Shown here: positions 30,264-39,650 of the stretch, piece by piece
Numbering within the stretch: position 1 is the first letter of the stretch
Layout: every line of letters begins with the position of its first letter
Made by a program: the position numbers and the translations under genes
Source of the DNA: Mycobacterium dioxanotrophicus
GTDB lineage: Bacteria > Actinomycetota > Actinomycetes > Mycobacteriales > Mycobacteriaceae
Reading direction: 5' to 3'
NCBI RefSeq assembly: GCF_002157835.1
Contig: NZ_CP020809.1
Coordinates: 5,332,001-5,396,000, forward strand
Length of the DNA stretch: 64,000 bases
The notes under the pieces: model-generated
Databases searched by the model: none
Told to the model about the DNA's origin: nothing
Seen by the model: the letters and a program-made list of their open reading frames with translations, nothing else

Positions 30264-31700
30264 ATGCGTCGTAATCTTCAGTCCCGTTCCCACCATGCAG
30301 TTGTCATCGGTGGCAGCATTGCAGGCCTGTGCGCCGCCCGGGTGCTATCCGATCACTTTGATCGCGTCACGATTTACGAACGTGACGAACTGCCCGACGA
30401 ACCCGTCAACCGCAGTGCGATTCCGCAGGGTCTGCATGTCCATCTCCTGATGGCCCGCGGGGCCCAGGAGCTCGAATCGGTGTTCCCCGGGTTGCTCGCG
30501 GACATGGTCGACGCCGGCGTTCCGGTGATCGAGAACCGGCCCGAGTCGATTCACTTCTCCGCGGCCGGCCATGTGCTTGGCACCGGCCAGCAGATGCTCG
30601 GCGAGTTCACCGCCTACGTGCCGAGCCGCGGACACCTGGAATGGCAGATCCGCAACCGCGTCCTGAGCATCCCGAACGTCAGCGTCGCGCGGCAGGTGGT
30701 GTCCCAACCCCGGTTCGACCCCGCGACCCGGAGCGTGACGGGCGTGGTGCTCGACGACGGTGAAACCGTGGCAGCCGATCTGGTGGTCGAGGCCTCCGGC
30801 CGTGGCAGCCGCCTGCCGGTCTGGCTGGAGGAGTGGGGATTCGGCAGGCCCAGGGAAGATCAGATTCAGGTCGGCGTCACCTACGCATCGCAACGCGTAC
30901 ACATCCCCGAGGGCCTGATCGCGGAGAAGATGGTGGTGTGCGGTGCCGCGCTCGACCGCCCGCGCGGCATGGGCATGCTGTTCCACGAGGACGGCATCTG
31001 GATCGTCACCGCGTTCGGGGTCGCCAAGACCGAACCGCCACGGGACTTCGCCGGCATCTGCGCGCTGGCCGAGACCCTGTTACCGCCGCACATCAGTGCC
31101 GCCCTGCGGGCAGGCGACCCGGTGGGCAAGATGAACTTCCATCGCTACCCCACCAGAAAGTGGCGCCGCTACGACAAGATGGCCGAGTTGCCGAGCGGGA
31201 TCATCCCCTTCGGCGACGCCGTCGCCAGCCTCAACCCCACCTTCGGGCAGGGCGTGACGATGGCGGCGCTGCAGGCCAACAATCTGCGTGCCGTGCTCGA
31301 CGACGGTACGGACAACCTGGTTGCCCGGCTGGCGAAGGCGACCGCGCGGACCACGCTCCCGGTGTGGCTGATGAACGCCGTCGCCGATATCGAGGAGCAC
31401 GGCGCCCAGGGCCCGAGGCCATGGTGGTACGGGCCGCTGTTCGGCTTGTTCAAACAGTTCGTCGGCGCCGCGGAAACGGATCCGGTGCTGGCCGAATGGT
31501 TCCTGCGGCGCACCAGCCTGCTCGACAGCCTCTGGGTCGTGCCGCCGCCGCGGCTCGTCGGCCGCGCCATCCGTAACAACGTGCGGCTGTGGCGGGCGGA
31601 GCGGCAGCGGATGCACACCGGCGGTTCCGCCGCTGCACACTCGGCCGTGGTCCCGGCTGCCGAACGTACCGAGCCCACGCTGAGCACTCCGGCGGAGTGA
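30264..31700 (+). CDS. FAD-dependent oxidoreductase (Rv3254-like)
   Basis: 478 aa flavoprotein of the geranylgeranyl-reductase/aromatic hydroxylase-like fold. The Rossmann motif HHAVVIGGSIAGLCAARVLSDHFDRVTIYERDELPD is at the N-terminus, a GD motif GIIPFGDAVASLNPTFGQGVTMAA in the C-terminal half. It is conserved next to alkB and manA in mycobacteria (Rv3254); substrate unknown. The ATG at 30264 is preferred because a TACTGT hexamer ends 8 nt upstream (leaderless) and the FAD domain begins soon after. Confidence 0.85.
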   Translation: MRRNLQSRSHHAVVIGGSIAGLCAARVLSDHFDRVTIYERDELPDEPVNRSAIPQGLHVHLLMARGAQELESVFPGLLADMVDAGVPVIENRPESIHFSAAGHVLGTGQQMLGEFTAYVPSRGHLEWQIRNRVLSIPNVSVARQVVSQPRFDPATRSVTGVVLDDGETVAADLVVEASGRGSRLPVWLEEWGFGRPREDQIQVGVTYASQRVHIPEGLIAEKMVVCGAALDRPRGMGMLFHEDGIWIVTAFGVAKTEPPRDFAGICALAETLLPPHISAALRAGDPVGKMNFHRYPTRKWRRYDKMAELPSGIIPFGDAVASLNPTFGQGVTMAALQANNLRAVLDDGTDNLVARLAKATARTTLPVWLMNAVADIEEHGAQGPRPWWYGPLFGLFKQFVGAAETDPVLAEWFLRRTSLLDSLWVVPPPRLVGRAIRNNVRLWRAERQRMHTGGSAAAHSAVVPAAERTEPTLSTPAE

Positions 31701-31705
31701 CGGAC

Positions 31706-31729
31706 CGGTCGGGCGCTACAGCCCGACCG
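31706..31729. terminator. Hairpin between convergent FAD gene and manA
   Basis: CGGTCGGGC (31706-31714) and GCCCGACCG (31721-31729) with a 6-nt loop, overlapping the manA stop. No T-run; possibly a shared bidirectional terminator. Confidence 0.45.
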
Positions 31730-32942
31730 TGACCCGGAACAGGTGGGTCGGCCGCTGGGCGGTCAGCCGGATCGGCCCGTCGTCGGCAGGCACCCACGCC
31801 GCCGACCCGCGTTCCAGCGTCAGCGTGCCGCTCTTGGCGTGCACCACCGCGGCCCCCTCGGTGCAGAGCAGCACCTGCGGACCATCGTGACGGCACGGCG
31901 CGTCGATCTCGTGGCCGAGCTGATCCCCGTCGACTTCCAGCACCGAGACGGCGAACTCCGATGCCGGCGTCTTGTAGATCCGTTCGCGTCCGTCCCTGAT
32001 GATCTTGGGGCGCAACTGATCCTGCGGGGTCGGCGTGAAATTCAACACCCGCAGCAGTTCGGGAACGTCGACGTGTTTGGGGGTCAGGCCACCGCGCAAT
32101 ACGTTGTCGGAGTTGGCCATCACCTCGACCCCGATGCCGTGCAGATAGGCGTGCAAACTGCCGGCGGCGATATACATGCCGTCACCCGATTGCAAACTGA
32201 TCCGGTTGAGCAGCAACGCCGCCAACACGCCCGCATCGCCCGGGTAGCGCTCACCGAGCTCCAGCACCGTCTTGGCCTCGGCGGCGAAAGTCTTTTGCCC
32301 CGAACGGATGTAGTTGATCGCGCCGTCCAACACCGCGGGCACCAGCACGTCGAGGTCGGGCTGCGGGGCGGTGATCCAGGTGGTGAACAAGGCCCGCAGT
32401 CCGTCGGCATCGGACTGGTCGGACAACAGGTTGATGTAGGGGTCGAGGTCGGAGACCGCCAATGCCCGCATCAATTCGACCGTCTGCACCACCGGGCGAA
32501 AGCCTGCCAGCGCGTCGAACTGTTCGAGCGCGACGAGCAGTTCGGGTTTGTGGCTGCGGTCGCGGTAATTGCGGGTCGGTGCCGAGACAGGGATCTCGAG
32601 GCGGTCCTCGCGGTCGTAGCCCTCACGGGCCTGCTGCGCGCTCGGATGTGCCTGCAGGGACAGCGGTTCCCCGGCGGCCAACACCTTGACCAGGAACGGC
32701 AGGGTGTCGCCGAAGCGTCCGATGGTCGAGGCGCCGAGTTGACCCTCGGGATCGTCGGCTACGGCTTGCAGCAGCGACTCCTCGCCGTCTTCGGTCTGCA
32801 GCCACGCGGGGTCACCGGGATGCGCGCCGAACCACAGTTCGGCCTCCGGATGAGTTGTCGGGCTGGGTCTTCCGGTGAAATCGGCAATGGCGGTCCGCGA
32901 ACCCCAGGCATAGGTCCGCACCGCTCCCCGTAGCAGATGCAC
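31716..32942 (-). CDS. manA: Mannose-6-phosphate isomerase
   Basis: 408 aa type I phosphomannose isomerase, interconverting fructose-6-P and mannose-6-P for GDP-mannose and phosphoinositol mannoside synthesis. Zinc-site motifs are visible: PLSLQAHPSAQQA, DRSHKPELLVALEQFDALAGFRP and YIAAGSLHAYLHGIGVEVMANSDNVLRGGLTPKHVDVPELL. It is the third gene of the manB/TobH/manA run, 4 nt after the preceding gene (Rv3257c-Rv3255c order). Confidence 0.95.
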   Translation of the reverse strand: MHLLRGAVRTYAWGSRTAIADFTGRPSPTTHPEAELWFGAHPGDPAWLQTEDGEESLLQAVADDPEGQLGASTIGRFGDTLPFLVKVLAAGEPLSLQAHPSAQQAREGYDREDRLEIPVSAPTRNYRDRSHKPELLVALEQFDALAGFRPVVQTVELMRALAVSDLDPYINLLSDQSDADGLRALFTTWITAPQPDLDVLVPAVLDGAINYIRSGQKTFAAEAKTVLELGERYPGDAGVLAALLLNRISLQSGDGMYIAAGSLHAYLHGIGVEVMANSDNVLRGGLTPKHVDVPELLRVLNFTPTPQDQLRPKIIRDGRERIYKTPASEFAVSVLEVDGDQLGHEIDAPCRHDGPQVLLCTEGAAVVHAKSGTLTLERGSAAWVPADDGPIRLTAQRPTHLFRVTVGL

Positions 32943-32946
32943 TCGC

Positions 32947-34017
32947 TTAACCTCGAACCAGTTTCAGGTAGACGGCCGTCATCTCCAACCGCACGGCGAG
33001 GATCGCCAATTGTTGTTCCGCCCGCCCGACCGGGATGGCCGGCCCCGCGTCGGGCACGTCTTCGGCACCGATCGCGGTGATGTCGTCGAACCCGGCGATG
33101 CGCGCGGACACCGCGGGCCGTTCGGTGTCCGTGGTGAGAACAAATGTCCGCAGTCGGCTGGGCAACGGCCCGTCGATCTGTTCGTCGTGGAACAGCGACC
33201 GCTCGGCGCCGCTGCGGTCGGACGCCCGGTTGGCGACGGCGGCGAGCACATCACCGAGACCCGCGGCGGCCATCACCTCCCCGGCCAGTCGCAAGATGAC
33301 ATCCGCACCGTGCCGGGCCAGCGCGAGCGTCGCCGCAGTGTCCCCCGCCAGCACCACGTCGGCACCCGACATCCGCTCGGCCAGCGTCTTGGCGGGGTTG
33401 GTGAACAGTTCGCGCGCCGTGCTGTTGCGCAACGCCTCGGCGTCCAGTTCGTCGGCCAACGCCGAGAGGTCCACCCGGGTACCGGGATCCACCACATGCA
33501 GCGCCGCCAGCCCGGCGGCCAGATAGCGGGTGAGCCCGAAGTCGTCGGGCACCCACAGGCGCGGCGGCAGTGCCACGGCGCGGCCCGCCGTCACGTCGCG
33601 CAGCGGTCCTTCCTGCGGGGCCACCACCAAAACCCGCGCACCGCGGTACACCGCGGTGGCCGCGGAATTCACCAGCGTCGGGTCCCCCGGATCGTCGCCG
33701 GCCACGATCACCACGTCCAGAGCGCCGATCCACGGCGGTGCCTCGGACGCGATGACGATGGGGGCGGCCACGGTTCCGCCGAGCGCGGCGGCCAGCATCG
33801 TGCCCGCGCTCTGCGCCACCCCGCGACCGGCCACCCAGACCACCGTGCGCGGCGGCAGGTCCGACCTCAGCGGTTCCAGCACGCCTTCGGCCAGTGCCGC
33901 GGCCGTCGCACGAACCTGCGCGCCGGCCATCGCCGCGGCCCGCAGCAGACCGTTGCGGTCAGCGGCGAGCAGACCGTCGCCGTCGTCGAGGTCCACCGTC
34001 GAGTCGACGGCGTTCAC
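32947..34017 (-). CDS. SIS-domain phosphosugar isomerase-like protein (TobH-like, Rv3256c)
   Basis: 356 aa protein with a weak sugar-isomerase (SIS/PGI-PMI) fold: VVWVAGRGVAQSAGTMLAAAL and DVVIVAGDDPGDPTLVNSAATAVYRGARVLVVAP in the first domain, a second domain from SGADVVLAGDTAATLALA. It overlaps manB by 4 nt and sits between two mannose enzymes, so a role in mannose/GDP-mannose metabolism is likely, but key catalytic residues of the isomerases are not obvious. Function remains unproven in the family. Confidence 0.8.
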   Translation of the reverse strand: MNAVDSTVDLDDGDGLLAADRNGLLRAAAMAGAQVRATAAALAEGVLEPLRSDLPPRTVVWVAGRGVAQSAGTMLAAALGGTVAAPIVIASEAPPWIGALDVVIVAGDDPGDPTLVNSAATAVYRGARVLVVAPQEGPLRDVTAGRAVALPPRLWVPDDFGLTRYLAAGLAALHVVDPGTRVDLSALADELDAEALRNSTARELFTNPAKTLAERMSGADVVLAGDTAATLALARHGADVILRLAGEVMAAAGLGDVLAAVANRASDRSGAERSLFHDEQIDGPLPSRLRTFVLTTDTERPAVSARIAGFDDITAIGAEDVPDAGPAIPVGRAEQQLAILAVRLEMTAVYLKLVRG

Positions 34018-35402
34018 CTCGCCGCCTCACTCACCGTGCTGATCCGGTCGGCCACGGTCTTCACGATCGCGTCGACGTCCTCGGTGGTGCGGGCCTCCAC
34101 GTTGAGTCGCAGCAGCGGCTCGGTGTTCGACGTACGCAGGTTGAACCAGCTGCCCTCCCCGAGGTCCACGGTGACGCCGTCGAGGTGGTCGATGCTCTGG
34201 ATGCCGGCACCGTAGGTCTCCAGCACCGCGTCGACGCATTTGGCGGCATCACTGACGGTGAAGTTGATCTCACCGGAGGACTCGTAACGCTGGTAGTCGG
34301 CCATCAGCTCGGAAAGCGGGCGGTCCTGCTCACCGAGCGCGGCCAACACGTGCATCGCGGCGAGCATGCCGGAGTCGGCACCCCAGAAGTCACGGAAGTA
34401 GTAGTGGGCCGAATGCTCGCCGCCGAAGATCGCGCCCGTGTCGGCCATCAGGGCCTTGATGTAGGAATGCCCGACCCGCGAGCGCACAGGTGTGCCGCCG
34501 CGTTCGACGACCAGTTCCGGCACCGCCCGCGAGGTGATCAGGTTGTGGATGATGGTCGCGCCGATCTCGCGGCCGAGTTCGCGTCCCGCGACCAGTGCGG
34601 TCACGGCCGACGGCGAGACCGGACGGCCGAGTTCGTCGACGACGAAACACCGGTCGGCGTCGCCGTCGAAGGCCAGGCCGATGTCGGCCCCCGTCGCCAG
34701 CACATGGGCCTGCAGGTCCACCAGGTTCGCCGGGTCCAGCGGGTTGGCCTCATGGTTCGGGAAGGTGCCGTCCAGCTCGAAGTAGAGCGGCAGCACGGTG
34801 GCTCCGGTGATCGGGCCGAGCACCGCAGGGGTGGTGTGCCCGGCCATGCCGTTGCCCGCGTCGACCGCGATGCGCAGCGGCCGCAGCCCGCTCAGATCCA
34901 CCAGCGAGCGCAGGAACTCGCCGTACTCGACGAGCACGTCACGATCGGTGATGGTGCCTGCCGCGCCATCAAATGCGGGCACCCCGGCGATCACCTCGTC
35001 GGAGATGGTTCCGAGCCCGGTGTCCTTGCCGACGGGCTTGGCCCCGGCCCGGCACAGTTTGATGCCGTTGTAGGCGGCCGGATTGTGGCTGGCGGTGAAC
35101 ATCGCTCCCGGGCAGTCCAGCAGACCGGAGGCGAAGTAGAGCTGATCGGTGGAGGCCAGCCCGATCCGGACGACGTCAAGCCCCTGCCCGCGCACACCCT
35201 CGGCAAACGCCGCGACCAGTGCAGGCGAGCTCGACCGCATGTCGTGTCCGATGACGACCTGGGACGCGCCCTCACCGCGAACGAGACGGGCGAAGGCCCC
35301 GCCCACCTCGGCGACGAGGTGCTCGTCGAGCTCCGAGCCGACCAAACCACGTACGTCATACGCCTTGATGACACGCTGAACAGCAGCAGCTGGCCGAGAC
35401 AT
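34014..35402 (-). CDS. manB: Phosphomannomutase/phosphoglucomutase
   Basis: 462 aa alpha-D-phosphohexomutase converting mannose-6-P to mannose-1-P (Rv3257c). The phosphoserine loop is TASHNPAAYNGIK, the Mg loop FDGDADRCF, the sugar loop GGEHSAHYYFRD and the phosphate loop RTSNTEPLLRLN. It is the first gene of the manB-TobH-manA run and supplies the guanylyltransferase at 40238-41317. Confidence 0.95.
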   Translation of the reverse strand: MSRPAAAVQRVIKAYDVRGLVGSELDEHLVAEVGGAFARLVRGEGASQVVIGHDMRSSSPALVAAFAEGVRGQGLDVVRIGLASTDQLYFASGLLDCPGAMFTASHNPAAYNGIKLCRAGAKPVGKDTGLGTISDEVIAGVPAFDGAAGTITDRDVLVEYGEFLRSLVDLSGLRPLRIAVDAGNGMAGHTTPAVLGPITGATVLPLYFELDGTFPNHEANPLDPANLVDLQAHVLATGADIGLAFDGDADRCFVVDELGRPVSPSAVTALVAGRELGREIGATIIHNLITSRAVPELVVERGGTPVRSRVGHSYIKALMADTGAIFGGEHSAHYYFRDFWGADSGMLAAMHVLAALGEQDRPLSELMADYQRYESSGEINFTVSDAAKCVDAVLETYGAGIQSIDHLDGVTVDLGEGSWFNLRTSNTEPLLRLNVEARTTEDVDAIVKTVADRISTVSEAAR

Positions 35403-35502
35403 TAGGAACTCCTTGCAAACGGGATCGTTGGCGCCAGCCTAACCGCCGTAAGACGACCACACGGGCACTAGCTTGAGCCCACCACGCTGCCTTAACAGTT
35501 GT

Positions 35503-35922
35503 CTAATCGTCGAGGTCAGGCAACACCCGTAGATGACCCCGGCGTCTGCCGTTCTGTTCGGGCCGACGCACGGCCGGTGCCATCACCGCACCGCCGGTTA
35601 CCCCGGGGGTGGGATCGGAAAAACCGGCCGTCACCCCACCGCGCATCGCGGCGCCGTCGTGGCCCTCGCGTACCGCGTCGGCGAGCGCCACCAGATCGTC
35701 TTCATCGGGATGCGTCGGCAGCGGCCCGGCGTGGCGTACCAACTCCCAGCCGCGCGGTGCGGTGATCCGGCTGGCATGCCCTACGCACAGGTCCCACGAA
35801 TGCGGTTCGGAGACCGTGGCGAGCGGTCCGACGACGGCTGTCGAGTCGGAGTAGACGAAGGTCAGCGTCGCCACGGCATAATGCGGGCACCCGGGCCGGC
35901 AGCAGCGACGGGGAACATTCAC
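35503..35922 (-). CDS. DUF3499 family protein (Rv3258c-like)
   Basis: 139 aa actinobacterial protein with zinc-ribbon-like residues at the N-terminus (RRCCRPGCPHYAVATLTFVYSDSTAVVGPLA...WDLCVGHASR) followed by a low-complexity C-terminus. Conserved between manB and the Rv3259 homolog; no known function. Metal binding is inferred from the Cys/His spacing. It is 100 nt upstream of manB on the same strand. Confidence 0.85.
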   Translation of the reverse strand: MNVPRRCCRPGCPHYAVATLTFVYSDSTAVVGPLATVSEPHSWDLCVGHASRITAPRGWELVRHAGPLPTHPDEDDLVALADAVREGHDGAAMRGGVTAGFSDPTPGVTGGAVMAPAVRRPEQNGRRRGHLRVLPDLDD

Positions 35923-36011
35923 GCACCAGAGATTATCTTGGACGGTCGCTGGACGCGTTCGGACACGCGCAGCCGCCGAGCGGCCGATCTCGAACCGTTA
36001 CGATCTCCTGC

Positions 36012-36476
36012 GTGGCTCAGCGGAACCTTTGGCGATCGCGTCGCGGTCGCGATGTCCGCGGGCCGCTGCTTCCCCGATCCGTTCCCGGCTGGCGCAGCCG
36101 CGCCGAACGGTTCGACATGGCAGTGCTGGAGGCCTATGAGCCGATCGAGCGGCGGTGGGCTTCTCGGGTCAGTGTGCTCGACGTCGCTGTCGACGAGATA
36201 CCCCGGATGTCACCGCGGGATCCCGAGACGGTGCAGTGGCCACCGGAAGTCATCGCGGATGGTCCGATCGCGTTGGCCCGGTTGATACCGGCGGGGGTAG
36301 ATGTCCGGGGAAATACCACCCGGGCCCGAATTGTGTTGTTTCGCAAGCCGATCGAGCGTCGGGCGAAGAGTGCCGACGACCTCGCGGAGCTGTTGCATGA
36401 AATCCTGGTGGCTCAGGTGGCCACCTATCTGGGGGTAGAACCGTCGGTCATCGATCCGACGATCGATGACGACTGA
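36012..36476 (+). CDS. Metallopeptidase-family protein, degenerate zincin (Rv3259-like)
   Basis: 154 aa protein of the actinobacterial zincin-like family. The expected metal motif is reduced to LLHEILVAQVATYLGV: His-Glu is present but the second His of HExxH is replaced by Ala/Gln, so proteolysis is doubtful. Conserved core: FDMAVLEAYEPIERRW, DEIPRM, PIALARLIPAGVDVRGNTTRARIVLFRKPIERRA. GTG at 36012 is used; the true start may be a few codons downstream. Divergent from the DUF3499 gene. Confidence 0.8.
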   Translation: MAQRNLWRSRRGRDVRGPLLPRSVPGWRSRAERFDMAVLEAYEPIERRWASRVSVLDVAVDEIPRMSPRDPETVQWPPEVIADGPIALARLIPAGVDVRGNTTRARIVLFRKPIERRAKSADDLAELLHEILVAQVATYLGVEPSVIDPTIDDD

Positions 36477-36517
36477 GTGTCGCCGGCGGTAGCAGAGCAA
36501 CCGCACCGGACCCTCAC

Positions 36518-36596
36518 GCGAAGCGCCTCAGAACGCCACGAGCGCTTCGCAAAGCGGCTCAGAGTGCATTCTGAAGCGCTTCGCGCAGAGCTTCAG
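36518..36596. terminator. Hairpins between convergent Rv3259-like gene and whiB2
   Basis: GCGAAGCGC (36518-36526) pairs with GCGCTTCGC (36542-36550). A second dyad CTGAAGC (36571-36577) / GCTTCAG (36590-36596) overlaps the whiB2 stop, and GAAGCGCTTC (36573-36582) is itself a perfect palindrome. Probably the shared terminator region. Confidence 0.5.
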
Positions 36597-36982
36597 ATAA
36601 TGCCGCGCTTGAGCCGACGACGCTCACGCTCCGACAGCCCGCCCCAGATCCCGAAGCGTTCGTCATGCGCCAGCGCATAATCGAGGCACGCATCCTTGAC
36701 TTCGCAGCCCTGGCAGATGCGTTTGGCCTCACGGGTAGACCCGCCCTTTTCCGGGAAGAATGCCTCAGGATCGGTCTGCGCGCACAATGCGCGTTCCTGC
36801 CATTGGTCATCTTCAGTTGCCGGATCAACATCAATTTGATCGGGAACCAAACTCAGTTGAGGACGTCCGGTCGCCCCCATCGGTGTCGGCCCGGTGTTGA
36901 TGTGCGGTGCGTTGTCTACCGAGCCGAGCAGCCGGTTGTCAAACCGGACAACACGATCGAAATCGCCGCTCTCATAAGACAT
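36593..36982 (-). CDS. whiB2: WhiB-family iron-sulfur regulator WhiB2/WhmD
   Basis: 129 aa, the length of M. smegmatis WhmD; essential for septation in that species. The 4Fe-4S cysteines are in ALCAQTDPEAFFPEKGGSTREAKRICQGCEVKDACLDYAL (C, then CxxC..C), followed by the WhiB turn FGIWGGLSERERRRLKR. The ATG at 36982 with a GAGGAGG ribosome-binding site is chosen; the frame runs further upstream to 37132. The 291-bp divergent gap to fbiA (36983-37274) contains no gene, so whiB2 may have a long leader. Confidence 0.96.
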   Translation of the reverse strand: MSYESGDFDRVVRFDNRLLGSVDNAPHINTGPTPMGATGRPQLSLVPDQIDVDPATEDDQWQERALCAQTDPEAFFPEKGGSTREAKRICQGCEVKDACLDYALAHDERFGIWGGLSERERRRLKRGII

Positions 36983-37274
36983 CTCCCCCGCCTCCTCACT
37001 CGGTCTCGTAGATCCACAGTGGAGCCCCACTATTGTGATATAGGCCATTTCATTCGAACATTTGATCGAATCTCGGTTTGCAACACCGGAATCAGTCGCT
37101 AACCGGGAAATGACACTGCTGTGATTACACACGTGTTAGCTGCCAGGGTCAAGCGGATCGGCGGGAATTCATACCATCCCGTGATATCAATTCGGCGCGT
37201 CGCAACATCGGCGTGTCCTGGTCGTGACGACGTCGTTTCCATGCGAGACCCCTGTGCGCCTAATGTCGACCGTT

Positions 37275-38282
37275 GTGAAGATCACCGTTTTGGTCGGCGG
37301 CGTCGGCGGCGCTCGGTTTTTGCTGGGCGTCCAGAAACTGTTGCGACTCGGCGCCTTTGCCGACGGCTCTGGCAACCAGACACAGGAGCATGAACTCACC
37401 GCGATCGTCAATGTGGGCGACGACGCGTGGATGTATGGCGTGCGGATCTGCCCCGACCTCGACACGTGTATGTACACGCTCGGAGGCGGCATCGACCCCG
37501 AGCGCGGCTGGGGGCATCGTAACGAAACCTGGCACGCCAAGGAGGAACTCGCCGCTTATGGCGTGCAGCCCGACTGGTTCGGCCTGGGCGACCGCGACCT
37601 CGCCACCCACTTGGTCCGCAGCCAGATGCTGCGGGCCGGCTACCCGTTGTCGCAGGTCACAGAGGCGTTGTGCAAGCGTTGGGCACCCGGTGCTCGACTG
37701 CTGCCCGCCAGCGACGACCGCTGCGAGACGCATGTGGTGATCACCGACCCGGGCCCCGGCGAACACGAGGGCGAGCGGCGCGCGATCCACTTCCAGGAGT
37801 GGTGGGTGCGCTACCGCGCTCAGGTGCCCTCACACAGCTTCGCGTACGTCGGCGCCGAACAAGCTACCGCCGCACCGGGTGTCGCCGAGGCCATCGCCGA
37901 GGCCGACGCGGTGTTGCTGGCACCGTCGAACCCCGTCGTGAGCATCGGATCGATCCTGCAGATCGGCGGCATCCGCGGCGCACTTCGCTCCACCGCGGCG
38001 CCGGTCATCGGCTACTCTCCCATCGTGGCGGGAAAACCGTTGCGTGGCATGGCAGATGAGTGCCTGTCGATCATCGGGGTGGAGTCCACCTCCGAAGCCG
38101 TCGGTCGCCATTTCGGGGCCCGATCGGCCACCGGCCTGCTGGACGGCTGGTTGGTGGACACCGGTGACCACGCCGACATCGAGGGCGTCGCTGTGCGCGC
38201 AGTGCCGCTGTTGATGACCGATCCTGCGACCACCGCCGAAATGGTGCGTGCCGGCCTCGATCTCGCGGGGGTTCGGCTGTGA
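37275..38282 (+). CDS. fbiA: FbiA, CofD-type transferase of F420 synthesis
   Basis: 335 aa phospho-(enol)pyruvate/lactate transferase that joins the activated side chain to Fo in cofactor F420 synthesis. Motifs: [18 protein letters not shown] at the N-terminus, [39 protein letters not shown] and [18 protein letters not shown] prefer the GTG at 37275 (MKITVLVGG) because a TAATGT hexamer ends exactly 8 nt upstream, predicting a leaderless mRNA, and orthologs start there. An ATG at 37263 would overlap that -10. The TGA overlaps fbiB GTG by 4 nt. Confidence 0.94.
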   Translation: MKITVLVGGVGGARFLLGVQKLLRLGAFADGSGNQTQEHELTAIVNVGDDAWMYGVRICPDLDTCMYTLGGGIDPERGWGHRNETWHAKEELAAYGVQPDWFGLGDRDLATHLVRSQMLRAGYPLSQVTEALCKRWAPGARLLPASDDRCETHVVITDPGPGEHEGERRAIHFQEWWVRYRAQVPSHSFAYVGAEQATAAPGVAEAIAEADAVLLAPSNPVVSIGSILQIGGIRGALRSTAAPVIGYSPIVAGKPLRGMADECLSIIGVESTSEAVGRHFGARSATGLLDGWLVDTGDHADIEGVAVRAVPLLMTDPATTAEMVRAGLDLAGVRL

Positions 38283-39622
38283 GGACCGAGCACGGTTCTG
38301 CCGACCGGGTGGAGATCCTGCCGGTGCCGGGCCTGCCCGAGTTCCGGCCCGGGGACGACCTGGTGGGTGCACTCGCCACCGCGGCACCCTGGTTGCGGGA
38401 CGGCGACGTGCTGGTGGTCACCAGCAAGGTCGTGTCCAAGTGCGAGGGCCGCATCGTCGACGCGCCTGCCGATCCCGATGAGCGGGATACCCTGCGGCGC
38501 AAGTTGATCGACAGCGAGGCGGTGCGGGTGCTGGCCCGCAAGGGCCGGACCTTGATCACCGAGAACGCCATCGGGCTGGTCCAGGCCGCCGCCGGGGTCG
38601 ACGGTTCCAACGTCGGGTCCACCGAGCTGGCCCTGCTGCCCGTCGACCCGGACGGTAGCGCCGCGGCACTGCGCGACGGCCTACGTGACCGACTCGGCGT
38701 CACCGTGGCAGTGGTGATCACCGACACCATGGGCCGCGCCTGGCGCAACGGCCAGACCGATTTCGCCATCGGCGCATCGGGATTGACGGTGCTGCACGGT
38801 TACGCCGGGGCGATGGACCGGCACGGCAACGAACTCGTCGTCACCGAGGTGGCGGTGGCCGACGAAATCGCGGCCGCCGCCGATCTGGTGAAGGGCAAGC
38901 TGACCGCGATCCCGGTGGCCGTGGTTCGTGGGCTGGGACTGCCCGATGACGGATCCACCGCGCGCACCCTGCTGCGCTCCGGCGAGGACGATCTGTTCTG
39001 GCTGGGCACTGCCGAGTCGATCGACTTGGGACGCAAGCAGGCTCAACTGCTGCGCCGATCGGTGCGCCGGTTCTCGACCGAACCCGTGCCCGCCGAACTC
39101 ATCGAAGCCGCAGTCGGCGAGGCGCTGACCGCGCCGGCCCCACACCACACCCGCCCGGTCCGGTTCGTCTGGGTCCGCGACCGGGACACGCGCGCGCGGC
39201 TGCTCGATCGGATGAAAGACCAGTGGCGTGCTGACCTCACCGGCGACGGCAGGTCCGCCGAATCCGTCGAACGCCGCGTCGCCCGCGGCGACATCCTCTA
39301 CGCCGCACCGGAACTGGTGATCCCCTTCATGGTGCCCGACGGTGCGCACAGCTACCCCGACGCCGCTCGCACCGCGGCAGAGCACACCATGTTCACCGTG
39401 GCCGTAGGCGCCGCCGTACAGGCTCTGCTGGTCGCGCTGGCCGTGCGCGACGTGGGTAGCTGCTGGATCGGTTCGACGATCTTCGCCGCCGATCTGGTGC
39501 GTACCGAGCTGGACCTGCCGTCCGACTGGGAGCCGTTGGGCGCCATCGCGATCGGCTATCCCGAGGAGCCGCAGCCGCCCCGTGACCCGGTGGCGACCAC
39601 CGACCTGCTGATATTGCGATGA
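38279..39622 (+). CDS. fbiB: FbiB, F420:gamma-glutamyl ligase / dehydro-F420-0 reductase
   Basis: 447 aa bifunctional enzyme. The N-terminal CofE-like domain (about 1-245) adds glutamates to F420-0 ([40 protein letters not shown]). The C-terminal nitroreductase-fold FMN domain (about 250-447; [39 protein letters not shown]...[16 protein letters not shown]) reduces dehydro-F420-0. Its stop codon TGA lies inside a copy of the 21-bp junction repeat. Confidence 0.95.
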   Translation: MRTEHGSADRVEILPVPGLPEFRPGDDLVGALATAAPWLRDGDVLVVTSKVVSKCEGRIVDAPADPDERDTLRRKLIDSEAVRVLARKGRTLITENAIGLVQAAAGVDGSNVGSTELALLPVDPDGSAAALRDGLRDRLGVTVAVVITDTMGRAWRNGQTDFAIGASGLTVLHGYAGAMDRHGNELVVTEVAVADEIAAAADLVKGKLTAIPVAVVRGLGLPDDGSTARTLLRSGEDDLFWLGTAESIDLGRKQAQLLRRSVRRFSTEPVPAELIEAAVGEALTAPAPHHTRPVRFVWVRDRDTRARLLDRMKDQWRADLTGDGRSAESVERRVARGDILYAAPELVIPFMVPDGAHSYPDAARTAAEHTMFTVAVGAAVQALLVALAVRDVGSCWIGSTIFAADLVRTELDLPSDWEPLGAIAIGYPEEPQPPRDPVATTDLLILR

Positions 39623-39638
39623 GCGCTTGCGCGAAGAA
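39618..39638 (+). repeat. Copy of the 21-bp operon-junction repeat (fbiB/Nudix)
   Basis: GATGAGCGCTTGCGCGAAGAA, sense with the operon. It contains the fbiB stop codon (TGA 39620-39622) overlapping an ATG, i.e. a stop-start quartet. Confidence 0.85.
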
Positions 39639-39650
39639 AGATGGCTTGAG

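Noticed and set aside
36573-36582. GAAGCGCTTC near whiB2 as another copy of the 21-bp junction repeat
   Set aside because: It shares only the GCGCTT core and sits between convergent genes; better explained as a terminator hairpin.
37263-37274. ATG at 37263 as the fbiA start
   Set aside because: It overlaps the TAATGT -10 hexamer; the GTG at 37275 has the leaderless spacing and the ortholog-like N-terminus.
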